Assembly (NCBI GenBank): GCA_041488095.1
Contig: JBGPOP010000003.1
Coordinates: 95,898 to 159,897 of the forward strand
DNA from: DASYPQ01 sp041488095
GTDB taxonomy: Bacteria > Planctomycetota > UBA1135 > GCA-002686595
Length of the DNA: 64,000 nt
Direction: 5' to 3'
The notes beneath the pieces are model-generated. The model had not been told where the DNA came from and did no database searches. It saw nothing but the letters and a program-made list of their open reading frames with translations. The number at the start of each line of letters is the position of its first letter. The first letter of the stretch is position 1. The position numbers were made by a program, and so were the translations under genes. Of the stretch, positions 43,564 to 52,554 are shown piece by piece.

Positions 43564-44768
43564 GCGAAGCGGTCGCGCTGCCGGCGCCGGAGATGGTCCT
43601 CGTGCGCTACGGCGAGCTGGCTCTGAAGGGCGGCAACCGCCGCCAGTTCGAGGACCGCCTGTGCCGGAACATCCGCGACGCGGCGCGGCGCATCTCGCCC
43701 GTGACGGTCGAGCGTCGCCGCGGGCGACTGGCTGTGATCCCCGAGCGGCGGACGGAGGACGTGGCGCGCAGGCTGCAGGAGGTCTTCGGCATCAAGTCGG
43801 TCTCTCCGGCGTGGGGCTGCCGGAGCGAGCCCGAGGCGATCGTCCGCTGCGCCAGGCCGGTGCTCGTCGAAGCCCTCGCCGCCTTTCCTCGGGACCGGGA
43901 GATCAGTTTCCGCGTGCACACGTCGCGCGGCGACAAGGCCTTCCCCTTGACCTCGACCGATCTCGACCGCTACGTCGCCGATCGCGTCCTCCCCGGCCTC
44001 GACCGCCTGCGCGTCCGGCTCGACGACCCCGAGCTCGCGCTCGGCATCGACGTGCGCGCCGAGCGCTCCTACGTCTTCGTGCGCCGCCTGCCCGGCCCGG
44101 GAGGGCTGCCGGTCGGAACTCTCGGACGCGGGCTGTGCCTGCTCTCCGGCGGCATCGACTCGCCGGTCGCCGCCTGGATGGCGATGAAACGAGGCCTGCA
44201 CGTGGCCTTCGTCACCTTCCACTCCTACCCCTACGTCGGCGACGCGAGCAAGCGCAAGGTGGTCGAGATCGCGCGCTCCCTGGCGCGCTGGCAGCAGCCC
44301 GACAGCCGTCTCTTCGTCGTCCCCTTCGCCGAGATCCAGACCGCGATCCGCGACGCCGCACCGGAAAGCTACCGCACCGTGCTGTACCGTCGGATGATGC
44401 AGAGGATCGCAGCGCGGATCGCGCGCGAGAACGGCCTGGCGGCGCTGGTCACGGGCGAGAGCCTGGGGCAGGTCGCGAGCCAGACCCTCGAGAACATCGC
44501 CTGCATCGCGGCGGCTTCTCCGGCGCAGGTGATCCGCCCGCTGATCGGGTTCGACAAGGAGGAGACGATCGCGATCGCACGCCGCATCGGCACCTTCGAC
44601 GTCTCGAGCCGGCAGGAGCCCGACTGCTGCACCGTGTTCATGCCCGCGCGGCCGGTGATCCGCGGCAAGCTCGAGGTCTGCGAGGCCGCCGAAGCTCGGC
44701 TCGACGTCGCCGGGCTCGTCGAGCGGGCCTGCTCGGGGGTCGAGACGATCGAGGTCGAGCCCGAATGA
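43560..44768 (+). CDS. thiI: tRNA 4-thiouridine synthase ThiI (no rhodanese domain)
   Basis: Adenylates and thiolates U8 of tRNA. The 402-residue protein has an N-terminal ferredoxin-like and THUMP region (VLVRYGELALKGGNRRQFED, HTSRGDKAFPLTS), the PP-loop LLSGGIDSPVAAWMAMKRG near 192-210, and the end QEPDCCTVFMPARPV. The rhodanese domain of E. coli ThiI is absent, as in Bacillus, where the neighbouring desulfurase gives sulfur straight to ThiI. The GTG start overlaps the nifS stop. This context favours tRNA thiolation over thiamine synthesis. Confidence 0.93.
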   Translation: MSEAVALPAPEMVLVRYGELALKGGNRRQFEDRLCRNIRDAARRISPVTVERRRGRLAVIPERRTEDVARRLQEVFGIKSVSPAWGCRSEPEAIVRCARPVLVEALAAFPRDREISFRVHTSRGDKAFPLTSTDLDRYVADRVLPGLDRLRVRLDDPELALGIDVRAERSYVFVRRLPGPGGLPVGTLGRGLCLLSGGIDSPVAAWMAMKRGLHVAFVTFHSYPYVGDASKRKVVEIARSLARWQQPDSRLFVVPFAEIQTAIRDAAPESYRTVLYRRMMQRIAARIARENGLAALVTGESLGQVASQTLENIACIAAASPAQVIRPLIGFDKEETIAIARRIGTFDVSSRQEPDCCTVFMPARPVIRGKLEVCEAAEARLDVAGLVERACSGVETIEVEPE

Positions 44769-44824
44769 GAGTCCCGCCCGTCGCGCGTTTGGCGCGGCAG
44801 CCGCGAGATCGCTAGTCTGCGCGC

Positions 44825-46816
44825 GTGAATCGGACCATCGCCCTCTTCGTGGCCCTGGTCATCCTGCTCGCGCACTGCCTGGCCATCCACACCGACGGGC
44901 AGGGACACTTCGCCTACCCCTACGACCAGGCCTACGTGCCGCTGCGCCTGGCGCACAACCTGGTCCTCGAAGGGCAGCTGCGCTGGAACCCGGGGATGTC
45001 GGCCTGGGAGAGCTATCCATCGCCCTTGTGGGTGGCGGTTTCCGCACTCGCCGAGCGCATCGCGGCTACGCGCATCGCCGACCGGATGGAGATCTCGGTC
45101 AACACCCTCATGCAGGCCGCGAGCGTTCTCTCCGCGATCCTCGCGGTCATCCTGGCGGCGCAATTCCGAGGAGACCGCGCGGCGGGGTTGATCGCGCCCC
45201 TGCTGCTCGTCACCTGCGGGTGCTTCGCCGCGGCCGCGGCGAGCGGGGTCGAGACCTCCCTCTTCGCCCTCCTCGTCACGGCGGCGTTCTTGTCCTTCGA
45301 GCGTCGCCACGGCAACCGGCTCGCGCTGGCGATGATGCTCCTGTGCCTGACGAGGCCCGAGGGAGCGTTCGTCGTGGCGGGTCTGCTCGTGCTGCGCGCG
45401 GTCGGGTTCGCCCGAGACGCGCCGCGGCCCGCCCTGTGGCCCTTCGTCGCGCCGGCCGCCGCGGTCGCCGCGACGGCGTTCGCGCGCTGGAAGGCGACCG
45501 GCTGGCTGCTGCCGCCTTCCTGCTTTGCGATCCTCCACCCCTACCCCGGACAGGCGGCCGAGGGTCTCGAGTGGCTGGCAGACTCGCTGCGCACCGCGAT
45601 CAGCCTGGTGCTCCTCGTCTACGCGGTCGTGTCGCTCGCGCGCGGGCGCTTGTCGGGCACCGGCATCCGGGCGTTGTTCCTCGCACTCCTGCTCGCAGCC
45701 TTCGTCGTTCTGCAGGGACGCGCGCCCCTCCCGTTCGCCGAAGCCCTGGTGCCGGCGTTGCCGCTCGCGTTCGTGGCCATCCAGGAGGGCATGATCGAGG
45801 CTCTCGACGGGACCTCGGTCCTGGCGCGCAGGCTGGCCCTGTCCTCGCTGTTCTCGTGCCTGTTCGTCACGGCGCTGGTCAGCCGGCACCCGGCCGATCT
45901 GGGACCGCTGCCGCTCGAAGGTTGGCACGAGCGGTGGATGCGCTCGCGCGGATCGGCGGGGTTCGGTTACGAGCAACCTCTCGGTCGCCAGGGCCTCGAG
46001 GAGGAGATCGACGTGACCATCCGGCTGCGCGGCCTGGGGATCTTCCTGCGCGACAACCTGGACCCGGGGTCCACCGTGTTGACCGCCTGGCCCGGATCCG
46101 TGGGCTACCTCTCGCACCTCCAGGTCTTCGACCTGCTGGGCCGCGCCAGCCCGGTCGCCGGCAAGGAGCGTCCCGCCGCCTGGACGCGGCGCGAGCGCGC
46201 CGACGTCGTCTCCGCGCTGGGGATGCGCCCGGGTTACGTGGTCGTGGGAACCGGACCTGCGCGCAAGGCCCCCTCGCTGCGCGAAGTAGCCCGGCAGTGG
46301 CTGGTCGAACTCGACGATCGGCCCCAGGGACAGGACCGGCTCTCGGCGATCGAGTCGGCGCTCTCCGGCTACGAGATGATCACCGTGCCGATCCGCTCCG
46401 ACACGCGCGGCAGCGCGCCTCCCCGCAACGAGCCGGTCCTGCTGCTGCGCCGCAGGGACCTCGAGCTGAGGCCCCGACTCGAAATCGAGCTGAAAGGACG
46501 CCAGTTCCGGATCGGCCTCCTCCACCACGCCCACCTCCAGATCGCCGACCTGCGCGTGCAAGCGACGGACGATCGCGGGAGGATCTGGTCGCTGCGGCCG
46601 ACCGGCGAGCTGGTCGGGGGCGGCAGGACGCTCGCACGTCCCGGCGTCCTGCTCTACAACCCCGGCACGCGCACGATCGAGCTGATGCGCGGGACGCTGC
46701 CCCCGGAAGCGGAAGGGGCGGCGCTCGTCGAGTTGCGCGCGGTGCTGCGCAACCCCGGCTCCGAAGGGGAGCACGTCTTCGCCGACGTCAGCGAAGAGGT
46801 GGTCGCGCGGCCCTGA
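44825..46816 (+). CDS. GT-C-like polytopic membrane glycosyltransferase
   Basis: A 663-residue protein starting at a GTG. The first 350 residues hold about nine to ten membrane helices. The first large loop (YDQAYVPLRLAHNLV, LRWNPG, then SYPSPLWVAVSAL) resembles the DxxxxxRYAxNLxxGxGxVxNPG pattern of GT-C enzymes of the arabinofuranosyl/mannosyltransferase type, with the Asp as the likely catalytic residue. The C-terminal 260 residues are soluble and outside the cell, with a jelly-roll-like end (LEIELKGRQFRIGLLHH). Donor would be a lipid-linked sugar. The family call is moderate; it may instead be a non-catalytic relative. Confidence 0.65.
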   Translation: MNRTIALFVALVILLAHCLAIHTDGQGHFAYPYDQAYVPLRLAHNLVLEGQLRWNPGMSAWESYPSPLWVAVSALAERIAATRIADRMEISVNTLMQAASVLSAILAVILAAQFRGDRAAGLIAPLLLVTCGCFAAAAASGVETSLFALLVTAAFLSFERRHGNRLALAMMLLCLTRPEGAFVVAGLLVLRAVGFARDAPRPALWPFVAPAAAVAATAFARWKATGWLLPPSCFAILHPYPGQAAEGLEWLADSLRTAISLVLLVYAVVSLARGRLSGTGIRALFLALLLAAFVVLQGRAPLPFAEALVPALPLAFVAIQEGMIEALDGTSVLARRLALSSLFSCLFVTALVSRHPADLGPLPLEGWHERWMRSRGSAGFGYEQPLGRQGLEEEIDVTIRLRGLGIFLRDNLDPGSTVLTAWPGSVGYLSHLQVFDLLGRASPVAGKERPAAWTRRERADVVSALGMRPGYVVVGTGPARKAPSLREVARQWLVELDDRPQGQDRLSAIESALSGYEMITVPIRSDTRGSAPPRNEPVLLLRRRDLELRPRLEIELKGRQFRIGLLHHAHLQIADLRVQATDDRGRIWSLRPTGELVGGGRTLARPGVLLYNPGTRTIELMRGTLPPEAEGAALVELRAVLRNPGSEGEHVFADVSEEVVARP

Positions 46817-46866
46817 GGACGCCCTGAGGACTCATCGGGAGCAGCGGCGAGCGCTGGGCACCGCTA

Positions 46867-48831
46867 TCAAGCGATCCCGAACTGCTTGAGCTTGCGGTAC
46901 AGCGTGCTCTTGCCGACGTTGAGCAGCCTGGCCGCCGCGAGCTTGTCCCCGCCGACGCAATCGAGCGCCCTCAGCAGAGCCTTCTTCTCGTACAGCTCCA
47001 GGCTGACCGGGTCGTCGTCCGTGATGTCCCAAGGACGGGCATCCCGGACGGTCGGTGCAGGCTGGGGAGCGATCTCCCGCTCCGGCACGGGCACTGCGTG
47101 CGTTCCCGCGAGCGGCGTCCGCCCGGGAGGCACCGCCGGGATCAGATCGCGTTCGCCCGGGGAACGCCGCATGTCCCGCAGGCCGCGCGGGAGGTCCTCG
47201 AGCCGGACGATGCCTCTCTCCGCGCTGGCGCAAGCCTGCTCGACGCAGTCGACCAGCTCGGCGACGTTGCCCGGCCACTCGTGTCGCCGCAACACGGACA
47301 GGACCTCGTCGGCGAGAGCTGTGACCCCCCGTCGCGCGCCGGAGCGCTCGAGATAGTGCCGCACCAGCGGTTCGATGTCCTCGCCGCGCTCGGCGAGCGG
47401 CGTGAGCGTCAGCGTGGCCGTCTCGAGACGCTGGAAGAGTTCCCGGGAGAACCTGCCTTCGCGGAGACGTCCCTCGAGAGGATCGCTGGTCGAGGCGACC
47501 AGACGCACGTCGACGTGCTCCACTTTGCGCGAGCCCACGCGCAGGACGACGCCCTCCTCGAGGAACCGCAAGATCCTCGCCTGCGTCTCGAGGGGCGCGT
47601 CGCCGATCTCCTCGAGATAGAGGGTCCCGTCCTGCGCGAGATGGAAGAGCCCGGGACGTTCGGGCACGGCTTCGGGGGCGCCGCGCGCCCTTCCAAACAG
47701 CTCCAGATCCAGGTCCTCGGGCGTCAGCGCGCCACACCGCACCTGCACGAACGCTCCGGTCGAGGTGCCGGCGTAGTGGAGGATGCGCGCGACGCGCTCC
47801 TTGCCCGTGCCGCGCTCGCCGCGGAGGAGCACCGGCGCGGAGCTCCGGCACAGGTGCGCGAGCGCGCGGCGCAGGGCGGTCGTCGCTTCGCTCGCGCCGA
47901 TCATCGCCTCGGGACGGTAGGTCTCGCGCGCGGCCTCGAGCAGGGGGCCGAGCTCCTGCCGCGGGATGCCCAGCTCCTGGACTCGCAGAACCTCCGCGGC
48001 CAGGCGCCGCCGGGCCGCGTCGTGCAGCAGGACGATACGAATCTCGGGATCGTGCTGGCCGGGCTGGACCACGAGAGGCACGACGGTGGCCGAGAGAGCG
48101 CGGGCGGCGTGGCCCTTGCGCGGCGCGAGGTCGAACCGGAAGCCTTCGCGGGCCTCGAGGCGCGCGTCGCGCACGAACGCCTCGAGTCCGCTCGAGGGCG
48201 CCAGGCTGCCCAGGTGCCAGCCCTCGATGCCCCCGCCGAGCATCTCGCAGGCGCCGCGGTCCGCATGCCGGACCGTGCCCTCGGAATCGACGAGGAGCAG
48301 GCCCTCCGGGCGACCGCAGGCGAGCTCGCGAACGGCGCCGGCGCGATCTCCAGCTTCCTTGGGCGTGCGCTCGTGCTGGGATCCCGGCGCACGCGGAATC
48401 GGCTGACGGCGGCCCTGCTCGCGCAGGAGACCGATCTCTTCCTCCAGCCCGGCGACTCGCGCGCGCTGCCTCAGGAGGTTCGCCAGCACGTGCTCCAGCG
48501 AAGGGAGGTCGGGGCGCGTCACGAAGGCATCGCACCCGGCTTGGTAGCCGCGTTCGAGGACTTCGGGCACCGGAGACTGCTCGCAGAAGAGGACGATGCC
48601 GGGCCGGGCGCCTTCGGGCAGGGCCTTGACCCGGCGGCAGACCTCGAAGCCGTCGACGCCCGAGCGCAGCCCGGTCGAGACGAGCAGGAGGTCGAAGCGC
48701 GACTCGCGCGCCAGGGAGATGCCCAGTGCCCCGTTCTCGCCGGCGACCACGTCGTGGCCCTGCTCAGCCAGGCGGCTCTCGAGGATCCGGCGGTTGCCCG
48801 AATCATCGTCGACGACGAGCACGCGGCTCAC
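46867..48831 (-). CDS. NtrC-type AAA+ regulator with pseudo-receiver and changed GAFTGA loop
   Basis: A 654-residue protein. The receiver-like domain (1-120) has VLVVDDDSGN, but the phosphate-accepting Asp is Ser52 (LLLVSTGL) and the conserved Lys is Arg (VTRPD). A PAS-like segment follows (about 175-290). The AAA+ domain has Walker A GERGTGKE, a Walker B with Glu (LYLEEIGD), FSRELFQRLE and WPGNVAELVD, but the sigma-54 contact motif GAFTGA reads GAPEAV. A Fis-type helix-turn-helix ends the protein (KLAAARLLNVGKSTLYRKL). It probably binds DNA but may not activate sigma-54 in the usual way. Confidence 0.85.
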   Translation of the reverse strand: MSRVLVVDDDSGNRRILESRLAEQGHDVVAGENGALGISLARESRFDLLLVSTGLRSGVDGFEVCRRVKALPEGARPGIVLFCEQSPVPEVLERGYQAGCDAFVTRPDLPSLEHVLANLLRQRARVAGLEEEIGLLREQGRRQPIPRAPGSQHERTPKEAGDRAGAVRELACGRPEGLLLVDSEGTVRHADRGACEMLGGGIEGWHLGSLAPSSGLEAFVRDARLEAREGFRFDLAPRKGHAARALSATVVPLVVQPGQHDPEIRIVLLHDAARRRLAAEVLRVQELGIPRQELGPLLEAARETYRPEAMIGASEATTALRRALAHLCRSSAPVLLRGERGTGKERVARILHYAGTSTGAFVQVRCGALTPEDLDLELFGRARGAPEAVPERPGLFHLAQDGTLYLEEIGDAPLETQARILRFLEEGVVLRVGSRKVEHVDVRLVASTSDPLEGRLREGRFSRELFQRLETATLTLTPLAERGEDIEPLVRHYLERSGARRGVTALADEVLSVLRRHEWPGNVAELVDCVEQACASAERGIVRLEDLPRGLRDMRRSPGERDLIPAVPPGRTPLAGTHAVPVPEREIAPQPAPTVRDARPWDITDDDPVSLELYEKKALLRALDCVGGDKLAAARLLNVGKSTLYRKLKQFGIA

Positions 48832-48962
48832 TGAACACCTCTTGGGTTGGGGACTGGAAGGATCCCGGTCACTGCGGGACGCAGTGACGATCTCGACGCT
48901 CCCGCGCGGCGCGCGGAGGCGCTGACGTTACCGGCAGAACGCGTCCATGGAAAGCGGGTCCC

Positions 48963-49038
48963 TGGTGGGCGATGAGGGATTCGAACCCCCGACTTCCTCC
49001 TTGTAAGGGAGGCACTCTAGCCGCTGAGTTAATCGCCC
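48963..49038 (-). tRNA. tRNA-Val (TAC)
   Basis: A full 76-base cloverleaf on the minus strand. The acceptor stem GGGCGAT (49038-49032) pairs perfectly with ATCGCCC (48973-48967); the D arm has ACTCAGCGGCTAGAGT; the anticodon stem CCTCC/GGAGG encloses CTTACAA with anticodon TAC at 49005-49003; the T arm has GGTTCGAATCC. Discriminator A and CCA (48965-48963) are encoded. It reads toward the NtrC-type gene. Confidence 0.96.
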
Positions 49039-49196
49039 GGGTCCCGGTCCTCCCGCCGACACGGTATCCTGCGGCCCCCCGCCCCTCCACCTCGCCGGAA
49101 CGACCGTGCGGCGCTCGCCGCCGGGACCGGCCCGGGTGGAGACGCGGGGGGCCGTGCTACGGCCTCGAACATTCGTCCATCAGGAGCCCTTCATCC

Positions 49197-50498
49197 ATGC
49201 GCATCGCTGTCGTCGGCACCGGCTACGTCGGCCTCGTCGCGGGAACCTGTTTCGCCGAGAGCGGGAACAACGTCGTCTGCGTCGACATCGACCGCGAGAA
49301 GGTCGAGAAGCTCAGGGCGGGGGTCGTCCCGATCTACGAGCCGGGGCTGGAGGAGCTCCTGCGGCGCAACGTGCACGATGGGCGCCTGCTCTTCACGACC
49401 GATTACGGTCAGGGGATCCCGCAGGCGCAGGTCGTGTTCATCGCGGTCGGCACCCCTTCCGGCGCGGACGGCAGCGCGGACCTGAAGCACGTTCTCGCCG
49501 CCGCGCGCTCGGTCGGACGGCACATGACCGGCTACACGGTGGTCGTCGACAAGTCGACCGTGCCGGTGGGGACTGCTCGCAAGGTGATGGAGGCGGTCCG
49601 CGAGACGACCGCCTGCGAGTTCGACGTGGTCAGCAACCCCGAATTCCTGAAGGAGGGCGCCGCGATCGACGACTTCCTCAAGCCCGACCGGGTCGTCATC
49701 GGCTCCGAGAGCCATCGGGCGGCGGAGATCATGGACGAGCTGTATGCGCCCTTCGTGCGCACCGGGAACCCCATCATCCACATGGACATCGCCTCGGCCG
49801 AGCTGACCAAGTACGCGGCCAACGCGATGCTGGCCACGCGCATCTCGTTCATGAACGAGGTCGCGAACATCTGCACACGCGTGGGCGCGAAGATCGACGC
49901 GGTGCGGCGGGGCATCGGTTCGGACGCGCGCATCGGGTCGCGCTTCCTGTTCTCCGGGATCGGGTTCGGCGGATCGTGCTTCCCGAAGGACGTGCAGGCG
50001 ATCGTGCGGACCGCGGCGGAGAAGGGCTACGACTTTCGGATCCTCAAGGCGGTCGAGGAGGTCAACGAGAACCAGAAGCGGCTGCTCGTCGAGCGGATCA
50101 AGGAGCGTTTCGGCGCGAACCTGAAGGGGCGGCGCTTCGCCGTGTGGGGGCTGTCCTTCAAGCCCAACACGGACGACATGCGCGAGGCGCCCTCCGTGGT
50201 CGTGATCCAGGGTTTGCTCGACGCCGGGGCCAAGGTCACGGCCTACGACCCCGAGGCGGCGGACGAGTGCCGCCGCAATTATCTCGGCGACCGGATCGAG
50301 TACGCCGAGGGGCCCATGGCCGCGCTGAAGGGCGCGGATGCGCTCGTGCTCGTCACGGAGTGGAACGAGTTCCGCCGGCCGGATTTCGAGGCGGTCAAGG
50401 CCGCGCTCAGGACGCCGGTGATCTTCGACGGGCGGAACATCTACTCTCGCGCGACCCTGGAGAAGCTGGGGTTCGAGTACTTCGGAGTCGGGAGCTGA
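49197..50498 (+). CDS. ugd: UDP-glucose 6-dehydrogenase
   Basis: Oxidises UDP-glucose to UDP-glucuronate for surface polysaccharides. The 433-residue protein has the NAD site VVGTGYVGLVAG at 5-16, VDKSTVPVGT, SNPEFLKEG, KYAANAMLA, the catalytic Cys in GFGGSCFPKD, and the C-terminal UDP-binding domain (GLSFKPNTDDMREAPS). GDP-mannose dehydrogenase is a close relative, but the KPNTDDxREAPS form and the FGGSCFPKD context fit Ugd. The ribosome site CAGGAG lies before the ATG at 49197; a longer frame upstream reads through the tRNA and is not coding. Confidence 0.93.
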   Translation: MRIAVVGTGYVGLVAGTCFAESGNNVVCVDIDREKVEKLRAGVVPIYEPGLEELLRRNVHDGRLLFTTDYGQGIPQAQVVFIAVGTPSGADGSADLKHVLAAARSVGRHMTGYTVVVDKSTVPVGTARKVMEAVRETTACEFDVVSNPEFLKEGAAIDDFLKPDRVVIGSESHRAAEIMDELYAPFVRTGNPIIHMDIASAELTKYAANAMLATRISFMNEVANICTRVGAKIDAVRRGIGSDARIGSRFLFSGIGFGGSCFPKDVQAIVRTAAEKGYDFRILKAVEEVNENQKRLLVERIKERFGANLKGRRFAVWGLSFKPNTDDMREAPSVVVIQGLLDAGAKVTAYDPEAADECRRNYLGDRIEYAEGPMAALKGADALVLVTEWNEFRRPDFEAVKAALRTPVIFDGRNIYSRATLEKLGFEYFGVGS

Positions 50499-50511
50499 GC
50501 CCCGGATGACA

Positions 50512-50620
50512 GAGCGGCCCGTCCCTTTGAGGGGCCGAGCCGCTCGATGATGTCGTGGTCGCCGAAACGGTGTCCGCTCGCCCGTCCCTGTCGCACGACT
50601 GCGACAACACCCGGACGGGC
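50512..50620. other. two stem-loops between ugd and the TPR gene
   Basis: The first is GAGCGGC (50512-50518) with GCCGCTC (50539-50545). The second is a longer two-part stem, GCCCGTCC (50580-50587) with GGACGGGC (50613-50620) and inside it TGTCGCA (50589-50595) with TGCGACA (50600-50606) around a CGAC loop. No T tract follows either. They lie where two convergent transcripts meet, so they may end or protect them. Confidence 0.45.
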
Positions 50621-50686
50621 GGGCATGATCCGCCCCGACTTCCTATTCCCTACCTCAAGAGCAGAGCCCGAAGGAAGAATCTCCTC

Positions 50687-51607
50687 TCATTTTTTTTTCG
50701 CGTCGCCGTCGCGCGCGGTCTCGCTCTCGACCTTCTTCCCGTCTGCCTTGGCCTTGTCGCGCTTCTCGACAGCGCGCTGAAGATCGTCGATCGCACGCAT
50801 CGTCGACAGGGCGTCGCGCACGCGCTCGCCCAGCCGAGTCTCCTCCACGGAGACCTCGGACAGGCCCTCGCGGCACTTTTCGAGCGTCCCGGCTGCCGCC
50901 TCGAGATCTCCGGCCTCGACATAGGTCAGCGCGATGCAGTCCCAAGCCCGGACGCGGTCCAGGGGATCCTCGGCACTGTCGGCGACGCGCTGCCAGGCGC
51001 GCCGCGCGTCCTCGATCCGCTTCTGCGCGGCGTACACGTGGCCGGCCCAGTACGAGGCGTCGTCGCGCTGGCGAGGCGTCGAGGCCGGGTCAGCGATCAC
51101 GGCCTCGTAGGCGGCCAGAGCCTCCTTGTGGTTCTGCGCGCGCCGGTGGAGGTGCGCGATCTCGAGGCAGGCGCGTATCCGGAAGGGAGAGTCGCCTCCT
51201 CGCTCCCGGGCGATCTGGTACTCGGCCAGCGCCGCCGCTGGATCGTTCGCGGCGCGCAGCAGATCCCCGGCGTGGAACGCGGCCTCGGCGCAGGCGCGCA
51301 CGTCGGACGCGAAGAACTCGCGCACGGCGCGGTAGGCCTCGATCGCCGACTTGCGGGCCGCATTCCTCGCGTCGCCCTCCTTCCCGCGCATCGAGGATCT
51401 GAGCGAGGCCGCGTGCGCGAGCTGGGCCTGCGCGCTCTCGAGGTGCGGAACCCCTTCGCCGCGCTCGTCCGCAAAGCTCTCCGGCGCACGAAGATGCGGC
51501 GTCAGTACGCCCGGTCCCGGATGGCCGGGAACCGCCGGAACCGACGCCGTCAGGAGCAGGAACAGGGCCGGCCCGGTGAACCCCGGGCTCTTCATCGGAT
51601 GTTGCAT
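50687..51607 (-). CDS. exported TPR-repeat protein
   Basis: A 306-residue protein. The ATG at 51607 has a strong GGGAGGA ribosome site and gives a hydrophobic N-terminal stretch, GFTGPALFLLLTASVPAV, that acts as an export signal. The body has TPR-like helices: AAFHAGDLLRAANDPAAALAEYQIA, ACLEIAHLHRRAQNHKEALAAYE and ALTYVEAGDLEAAAGTLEKC. The C-terminus is a charged tail ending DAKKK, encoded by a nine-base A run (50690-50698). The start overlaps the end of the ECF sigma gene by 16 bases, so the pair is co-translated. Its role may be to sense or support the system controlled by that sigma factor. Confidence 0.75.
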   Translation of the reverse strand: MQHPMKSPGFTGPALFLLLTASVPAVPGHPGPGVLTPHLRAPESFADERGEGVPHLESAQAQLAHAASLRSSMRGKEGDARNAARKSAIEAYRAVREFFASDVRACAEAAFHAGDLLRAANDPAAALAEYQIARERGGDSPFRIRACLEIAHLHRRAQNHKEALAAYEAVIADPASTPRQRDDASYWAGHVYAAQKRIEDARRAWQRVADSAEDPLDRVRAWDCIALTYVEAGDLEAAAGTLEKCREGLSEVSVEETRLGERVRDALSTMRAIDDLQRAVEKRDKAKADGKKVESETARDGDAKKK

Positions 51608-52296
51608 CGTCTTCCTCCCGCGGCGCAGCCTGCGCCGCTGTCCGTCGTCACGTACGCCGCGGCGCACCGCGCGCCACGGCCGATCCCCGCGATCCCCCTT
51701 CCCGCCGCGACTTCGGATCTCTCGAAGGGCGGGTCCGCCTCGGAGCGCAGGCGCGAGCGCAAGACCAGCTGCAGGCGCTTGCGCGCCCGGAACAGCCGCA
51801 CCTTGACGAGGTTCGGGGGAATCTCGCACACCTGCGCCGTCTCGAAGCAGGAGCGCCCGGCCTCGTAGTAGGAGTCGAGCACCGTCCGGTCCGGCGTGCG
51901 AAGCTCCCCCTTCGCGTCGGACAGGTGCACCAGGGCCCTGGGCTTCTCGACCACCGCACCTTCGAGGTGGACCTGCAAGTCCTCGCGCGGCTCCCCCGGA
52001 ACGCCCTCCCGGCCTTCGATCCGCTCGAAGAGATCCGGATCGACGTCGATGCGCGGCAGCCGTCGCTCGCGCCGCACGTGGTCGCGCAGGACGTTGAGCG
52101 CGATGCGCATCACCCACGGACGCAGTCGCTCGGGGTGGGAGAGGCTCTTCCGGTAGCGGGAGGCGCGCAGCAAGGCCTCCTGCACGACGTCCTCCGCCTC
52201 GCTCTCGTCGCGGCAGCGCCGCGCGAGGAAGCGCTGCAGGACCGGCCGCAGCTCGGCCAGGCCGGCCCAGGTTCCCAACGCGCTCTCGACTTCCAA
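51592..52296 (-). CDS. ECF-type RNA polymerase sigma factor
   Basis: A 234-residue sigma-70-family protein. Region 2 reads LARRCRDESEAEDVVQEALLRASRY and RPWVMRIALNVLRDHVRRERR; region 4 reads DSYYEAGRSCFETAQVCEIPPNLVKVRLFRARKRLQ. The roughly 60 residues between the two regions (for example DPDLFERIEGREGVPGEP) are longer than usual, and a C-terminal tail of about 40 residues has several Cys. The TTG at 52296 follows a strong AGGAGGA site; a GTG at 52404 would add 36 low-complexity residues. The next gene overlaps it and codes for an exported TPR protein; no anti-sigma factor is visible. Confidence 0.85.
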   Translation of the reverse strand: MEVESALGTWAGLAELRPVLQRFLARRCRDESEAEDVVQEALLRASRYRKSLSHPERLRPWVMRIALNVLRDHVRRERRLPRIDVDPDLFERIEGREGVPGEPREDLQVHLEGAVVEKPRALVHLSDAKGELRTPDRTVLDSYYEAGRSCFETAQVCEIPPNLVKVRLFRARKRLQLVLRSRLRSEADPPFERSEVAAGRGIAGIGRGARCAAAYVTTDSGAGCAAGGRRCNIR

Positions 52297-52554
52297 GTGC
52301 TCCTCCTGCGCCGCACGGACCTGCACAGCGCCGGCTTGCGGCGTCCGGCTCGGTGCGGCTGCGCGGGAGGAGACTCGTCCGCGACGGGGTCGAGGCGACT
52401 GCACAGCGTCGGCGCGACGGCGGCGGGGCCCGAGCCGGAGGCAGGAGCGGGGAGCGCGCCCGCCCCGGCGGCATCGGACCGGGAAAGACTCCCCGGTTGT
52501 CGACGGGCAGAGCCGCGACCGGGCTCGGTGGGGTGGGGCGGGAACCCCGCGGGT

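Noticed and set aside
46813..46838. Tandem CCCTGAGGAC repeat at the end of the GT-C gene
   Set aside because: Only two copies of about ten bases; most likely a small duplication without function.
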